Assembly: GCA_041551965.1 (NCBI GenBank)
Contig: JBFELU010000063.1
Span: 1 to 14,932, forward strand
Direction: 5' to 3'
Origin: JBFELU01 sp041551965
GTDB lineage: Bacteria > Actinomycetota > Acidimicrobiia > Spongiisociales > UBA11373
DNA: 14,932 bases
Made by a program: the position numbers and the translations under genes. Shown one piece after another: positions 12,732-14,932 of the stretch. Position 1 is the stretch's first letter; each line of letters opens with the position of its first letter. The notes beneath the pieces are model-generated. The model was not told where the DNA came from, did not search any database, and worked only from the letters and a program-made list of their open reading frames with translations.

Positions 12732-14894
12732 GTGGAGGACGGCCCCGGGGCCGGCCGGATCTTCGCGGACATCGAAGAGGCCCAGATGGCCTACGACCTC
12801 GGCGAGCTGGGGATCCACTCCCCGATCAAGCTGCGGGTGGGAGAGCTGGCCGGAGACCCCGATCTGTTCGCGGATCTGCCCGAGCAGCTCCAGCGCCTCA
12901 CCGGCACCGAGGGAATCGACGGCAACGGCCTCACCGAGACGACCCTCGGCCGGGCCCTGCTCAACCGGGCCTTCCCGGCGGACTTCCCCTACGTCAATGG
13001 GGTCGTCATGAAGGGCGATGTCCGGGTTCTGATCGAGGAGGTCATCGAGCGGTACGACAAGGCGATCGTCGAGGGGTTCCTCGATGCTTTGAAGGATCTC
13101 GGGTTCCGCTTCGCCACCCGGGCCGGTCTCACCATCGGCTTGGAGGACGTGAAGACGCCGCCGAACAAGGCGGAGATCCTCGCCGAGTACGAGGCGAGGG
13201 CGGCCAAGGTGGAGGATCTCTATCAGAAGGGAATCATCACCGACGACGAGCGCCGTCAGGAGCTCATCGAGATCTGGACCGAGGCCACCGACCGGGTCAA
13301 GGAGGCGATGGAAGAGAGCCTGAAGGCCGATCGGTTCAACCCGATCGACATGATGGTCCGCTCCGGTGCCAGGGGGAATGTGATGCAGGTGCGTCAGATC
13401 GCGGGAATGCGCGGTCTGGTGGCCAACCCCCGCGGTGACATCATCCCGCGGCCGATCCTCTCGAACTTCCGTGAGGGGTTGTCGGTGCTGGAGTACTTCA
13501 TCTCGACCCACGGTGCCCGGAAGGGCCTCGCCGACACCGCGCTGCGGACGGCCGACTCCGGGTATCTGACTCGGCGGCTCGTCGATGTGAGCCAGGAGGT
13601 CATCGTTCGCTCCGCCGACTGTGAGACCGATCGGGGTATCTCGATAACGATCCGCGATGCGGCCGGCAACCCGATCCGCAATCTGCGGAACCGCGTCTTC
13701 GGGCGATCTCTGGCCGAAGACGTCAAGGTCGAGCGCAAGCTCGTCGAGTCGGCGGCCGGCATCAAACTGCGTGCAGGCACCCTGATCAGGCGCAAGGAAA
13801 TGGACGCACTGGAGGCCCGGGAGGAGGTCTCGGTGATCCGGGTGCGATCGGTGTTGACGTGCGCCGAACGGCACGGGGTGTGTGGAGCCTGCTACGGACT
13901 CAGCCTCGCCACGGGCAAGCCGGTCGAGGAGGGCGAGGCGGTCGGCATCGTCGCCGCCCAGTCGATCGGTGAGCCGGGTACCCAGCTCACCATGCGGACA
14001 TTCCATACCGGCGGTGTGGCCGGAGAAGACATCACCCACGGCTTGCCCCGGGTGGTCGAGCTCTTCGAAGCCAGGACCCCGCGCGGCAAGGCGGCGATCG
14101 CCGAGATCGGCGGCACCGTGTCGATGCGCGAGGACGAGGGTGGGCGCCGCCTGGTCGTCACCGACAAGGACGAGGAAGCCGAGTACCCCTTGTCACGGTT
14201 CGCCCGGCTCCGGGTGCGCGAAGGTGATCAGATCGACCCCGGTACCCAGCTGACCGAGGGCCCCCTCGATCCGAAGGAGGTGCTCGAGGTCCAGGGTGTG
14301 CGTGCGGCCCAGCAGTACCTCGTGGACCAGGTGCAGGAGGTGTACCGGAGCCAGGGCGTCGACATCCACGACAAGCACATCGAGATGATCGTGCGCCAGA
14401 TGCTGCGGAGGGTCAGGGTCGTCAATCCCGGCGATTCGACCTACCTGCCGGCCGAACTGGTCGACGATCGCGAGTTCGTGGAGACCAACCGCGATCTGGT
14501 CAAGGACGGCAAGGCCCCGGCCGAGGGCCGTCCCGAGCTGATGGGGATCACCAAGGCGTCGCTGGCGACCGAATCGTGGCTGTCGGCGGCCTCCTTCCAG
14601 GAGACCACCCGGGTGCTCACCGAGGCGGCGCTCCAGGGGAGGTCGGACTTCCTCCGTGGTCTCAAGGAGAATGTCATCATCGGCAAGCTGATCCCGGCGG
14701 GTACCGGCGCCGACGTGTACCAGGCGGTTCGGCCGTCGCTCCCCGACGCCACCGTGGTGAGTGCCCTCGGTCTCTTCGGCGATGTGCCGTCCGAGACCGA
14801 GGAGGAGGAGCTCCCCGCCGATCCGGCCCAGTGGCTGGCATCGCTCGGAGCCCAGCGCGAAGGTGAAGAGGAGGGCGGCGACTCGGACGAGTAG
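12732..14894 (+). CDS. rpoC: RNA polymerase subunit beta', C-terminal part
   Basis: This is the rest of rpoC, in the same frame as the first part; homology begins at 12717 right after the TAG, and 12732 is only the first GTG. Numbering in the joined frame: the region before the bridge helix has SGARGN and GLVANPRGDIIPRPI, and the bridge helix runs about 855-887 (YFISTHGARKGLADTALRTA). The second zinc site uses Cys898, Cys978, Cys985 and Cys988, and the trigger loop has TMRTFHTGG with Met1022 and His1026 (E. coli M932 and H936). The jaw and C-terminal clamp follow (KASLATESWLSAASFQETTR), then an acidic tail. GGAG at 12725-12728 is only three bases before GTG 12732, a poor site, so independent translation is doubtful. 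If the TAG is an error, this is simply the C-terminal part of an intact RpoC. Confidence 0.93.
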   Translation: MEDGPGAGRIFADIEEAQMAYDLGELGIHSPIKLRVGELAGDPDLFADLPEQLQRLTGTEGIDGNGLTETTLGRALLNRAFPADFPYVNGVVMKGDVRVLIEEVIERYDKAIVEGFLDALKDLGFRFATRAGLTIGLEDVKTPPNKAEILAEYEARAAKVEDLYQKGIITDDERRQELIEIWTEATDRVKEAMEESLKADRFNPIDMMVRSGARGNVMQVRQIAGMRGLVANPRGDIIPRPILSNFREGLSVLEYFISTHGARKGLADTALRTADSGYLTRRLVDVSQEVIVRSADCETDRGISITIRDAAGNPIRNLRNRVFGRSLAEDVKVERKLVESAAGIKLRAGTLIRRKEMDALEAREEVSVIRVRSVLTCAERHGVCGACYGLSLATGKPVEEGEAVGIVAAQSIGEPGTQLTMRTFHTGGVAGEDITHGLPRVVELFEARTPRGKAAIAEIGGTVSMREDEGGRRLVVTDKDEEAEYPLSRFARLRVREGDQIDPGTQLTEGPLDPKEVLEVQGVRAAQQYLVDQVQEVYRSQGVDIHDKHIEMIVRQMLRRVRVVNPGDSTYLPAELVDDREFVETNRDLVKDGKAPAEGRPELMGITKASLATESWLSAASFQETTRVLTEAALQGRSDFLRGLKENVIIGKLIPAGTGADVYQAVRPSLPDATVVSALGLFGDVPSETEEEELPADPAQWLASLGAQREGEEEGGDSDE

Positions 14895-14932
14895 TCGGCT
14901 TCTCTCTCGATCCGTCGATCCCGGCCCCGAAA

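Noticed and set aside
10719..14039. Very long open frame on the minus strand (1106 codons) opposite rpoB/rpoC
   Set aside because: It runs antisense to unmistakable rpoB/rpoC coding sequence. GC-rich, C/G-ending codons remove stop codons from that antisense frame, and its product is Leu/His/Arg/Asp-rich without domains. Similar shadows lie opposite rpoB (7723-9240 and 9355-10539).
12732..14894. Independent, genuinely separate rpoC2-like gene starting at GTG 12732
   Set aside because: Homology to RpoC is continuous from 12717, directly after the TAG; there is no spacer, and GGAG is only three bases from the GTG. A single gene with an internal stop is the simpler reading, though not proven.
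14895..14932. Terminator after rpoC
   Set aside because: The 38 bases left in the window show no convincing hairpin with a T-tract; the signal, if any, is beyond the end.

Overview
The window is a high-GC, all plus-strand stretch of an informational-gene locus. It most likely comes from an actinomycetote, perhaps a deep-branching acidimicrobiia-like one. The reasons are the GC-rich C/G-ending codons, the gene order rpmG - hadAB-like dehydratase - tRNA-Trp - secE - nusG - rplK - rplA (as in Mycobacterium, where rpmG-hadABC-trpT-secE-nusG is the equivalent), and RpoB/RpoC sequences that match the mycobacterial proteins I remember, including the coiled-coil insertion in the N-terminal half of RpoC. 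No mobile element, CRISPR array or rRNA is visible.

Layout: (1) 1-1364: tuf (EF-Tu) and rpmG (L33). (2) 1385-3107: three genes linked by 4-base stop/start overlaps, namely a fused two-hot-dog MaoC/HadAB-type dehydratase, an ECF sigma factor and a small one-TM protein with an HxxxCxxC zinc-finger-like motif (putative anti-sigma). (3) 3129-4591: a promoter, tRNA-Trp(CCA), secE and nusG. (4) 4605-7101: rplK, rplA, a candidate L10 autoregulatory leader with its own promoter, rplJ and rplL, closed by a strong hairpin terminator/attenuator. (5) 7169-7426: an unrecognised small two-TM protein. (6) 7423-14894: a strong rpoBC promoter, rpoB and rpoC.

The main anomalies are these. rpoC has an in-frame TAG at 12714-12716 exactly where RpoC proteins have the first Tyr of a conserved G-[LI]-Y-Y-[LM] stretch, and the same frame then continues to a normal C-terminus. 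tuf has a strikingly G/T-ending codon style unlike any neighbour, reverting to local style only in its last ~150 bases. The dehydratase - sigma - anti-sigma module sits where mycobacteria carry hadC. NusG has a ~166-residue acidic N-terminal extension containing a duplicated motif, and L10 has a ~72-residue acidic tail.

Most genes here serve one process: RNA polymerase core (rpoB, rpoC), its elongation factor NusG, large-subunit stalk and L1-arm proteins (L11, L1, L10, L7/L12), L33, EF-Tu, tRNA-Trp and the SecE translocon subunit. The dehydratase and sigma/anti-sigma genes are the exceptions and are the likeliest place for lineage-specific biology.
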